From JBBQUN01 sp038212405 (GTDB taxonomy: Bacteria; Actinomycetota; Acidimicrobiia; Acidimicrobiales; SZUA-35), in NCBI GenBank assembly GCA_038212405.1, contig JBBQUN010000114.1, positions 1 to 13,800 on the forward strand: a DNA stretch of 13,800 nt. The letters run 5' to 3'. Below, piece by piece: positions 13,419 to 13,800 of the stretch; position 1 is the first letter of the stretch, and each line of letters starts with the position of its first letter. A program made the translations under genes and the position numbers. The notes below the pieces were generated by a model. It had not been told where the DNA came from. It did not search any database and was given only the letters and a program-made list of their open reading frames with translations.

Positions 13419-13750
13419 ATGTCCTCCTCCGTGAGCAACAACTTAGAGGTTTCCAGACCGGCACCGAACAAGTCACTCAGAACAACTGCTATTTGTCGCG
13501 AGCTCAAGCGGTCAACCACTCGGCCCTCCACTCGGGCCGACAGGCCCTCGTACGGTGCCAGCAAACTGCTCAGCGCCGAGGCAATGGCCGATGGGTCGAA
13601 ACCGTCATTGGTTCCGCCGTCGAGTTGCTCGAGTTTCGTTGCGCAGCGCTCGCAGTCATCGACGTGAGCGGTGACTTCGGGCAGCTCGGCCTCAGAGCTG
13701 GAATTCAGCCATCGCCGAAGGGCGTCAGAGGAGGGGTGACGACGGATCAT
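13415..13750 (-). CDS. Putative zinc-finger anti-sigma factor
   Basis: A 111-residue soluble protein. Near the N-terminus, HVDDCERC gives the His-x3-Cys-x2-Cys signature of zinc-containing anti-sigma factors (ZAS domain), within a helical ALRRWLNSSSEAELPEVTAHV context. No membrane span follows; the rest is helical (ASALSSLLAPYEGLSARVEGRVVDRL) with an acidic end. Start ATG 13750 is preferred over an in-frame GTG at 13756 because it overlaps the upstream stop as ATGA, and that upstream gene ends like a sigma-70 family protein. The pair sigma-factor/anti-sigma with ATGA overlap is a standard arrangement. Its stop overlaps the MscS-like gene in the same manner, so the three genes form one unit. 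It may bind the sigma factor; the signal is unknown. Confidence 0.75.
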   Translation of the reverse strand: MIRRHPSSDALRRWLNSSSEAELPEVTAHVDDCERCATKLEQLDGGTNDGFDPSAIASALSSLLAPYEGLSARVEGRVVDRLSSRQIAVVLSDLFGAGLETSKLLLTEEDI

Positions 13751-13800
13751 GACCACTCCCGCAATGCCGATGCGAGTTTGCGCCGAGCTCGCAGAAGTCG
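13747..13800 (-). CDS. C-terminal tip of a sigma-70 family factor, cut by window edge
   Basis: The last 17 codons of a gene that continues beyond the right edge. They read RLLRARRKLASALREWS before the TGA, a basic helix ending like many ECF-type sigma factors, where region 4 closes in R-x-L-L-R-A-R-R-K-L. The stop TGA (13747-13749) overlaps the anti-sigma ATG by four bases. The call rests on this short tail plus the anti-sigma neighbour, so the gene type is an inference. Confidence 0.5.
   Translation of the reverse strand, partial: RLLRARRKLASALREWS

Overview
The window is high-GC bacterial DNA with short gaps, many same-strand overlaps (four ATGA-type junctions), GTG starts and several candidate leaderless starts (TAnnnT box 6-7 nt before the start codon). 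Gene content (GlnR-type regulator, GSI-alpha plus GSII, CxxxxC thioredoxin-like Tat lipoprotein, two-[2Fe-2S] molybdo-flavoprotein relative) points to an actinobacterium. A deep lineage such as Acidimicrobiia is my inference, not something the sequence proves. No rRNA, tRNA, IS element, prophage or CRISPR array is visible; it reads as an ordinary chromosomal core region with unusual small repeats.

Layout. (1) 1-862, minus: the N-terminal part of a secreted two-repeat protein that runs off the left edge. (2) 977-1303, plus: a small YdhR-like dimeric alpha/beta-barrel protein. (3) 1407-4596, nitrogen cluster: glnII (GS type II, minus) divergent from a GS type I-alpha gene (plus), whose stop overlaps or abuts a GlnR-like orphan OmpR-family regulator. 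(4) 4597-4805: a duplicated ~66-bp intergenic repeat and a hairpin. (5) 4806-11246, one long minus-strand run; in transcription order: a compact [2Fe-2S]/molybdenum-hydroxylase-like fusion, RidA, a 54-aa membrane protein absent from long-ORF lists, acetylpolyamine amidohydrolase, seryl-tRNA synthetase and a long-chain acyl-CoA synthetase. (6) 11258-12211, plus: a Tat-exported lipoprotein with a thioredoxin-like domain. (7) 12260-12583, minus: an A-type Fe-S carrier. (8) 12673-13800, minus: the 3' tip of a sigma-factor gene, a zinc-finger anti-sigma-like gene and an MscS-like membrane gene broken by one frameshift, joined by ATGA overlaps.

How they may work together. The two glutamine synthetases and the GlnR-like protein look like a self-contained nitrogen-assimilation locus. 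The GSI-alpha protein lacks the adenylylation tyrosine and keeps the arginine tied to feedback inhibition. Acetylpolyamine amidohydrolase nearby allows a speculative polyamine-nitrogen link, because some actinobacterial GSI-like enzymes glutamylate polyamines. The most unusual signals are: the shortened molybdenum-hydroxylase-like fusion with no GxGE-type catalytic glutamate; in-frame tandem repeats with a TTGCG core in two neighbouring genes, one repeating a gene's last codons together with its stop; the coupled GSI/GlnR pair; and the frameshifted channel-like gene.
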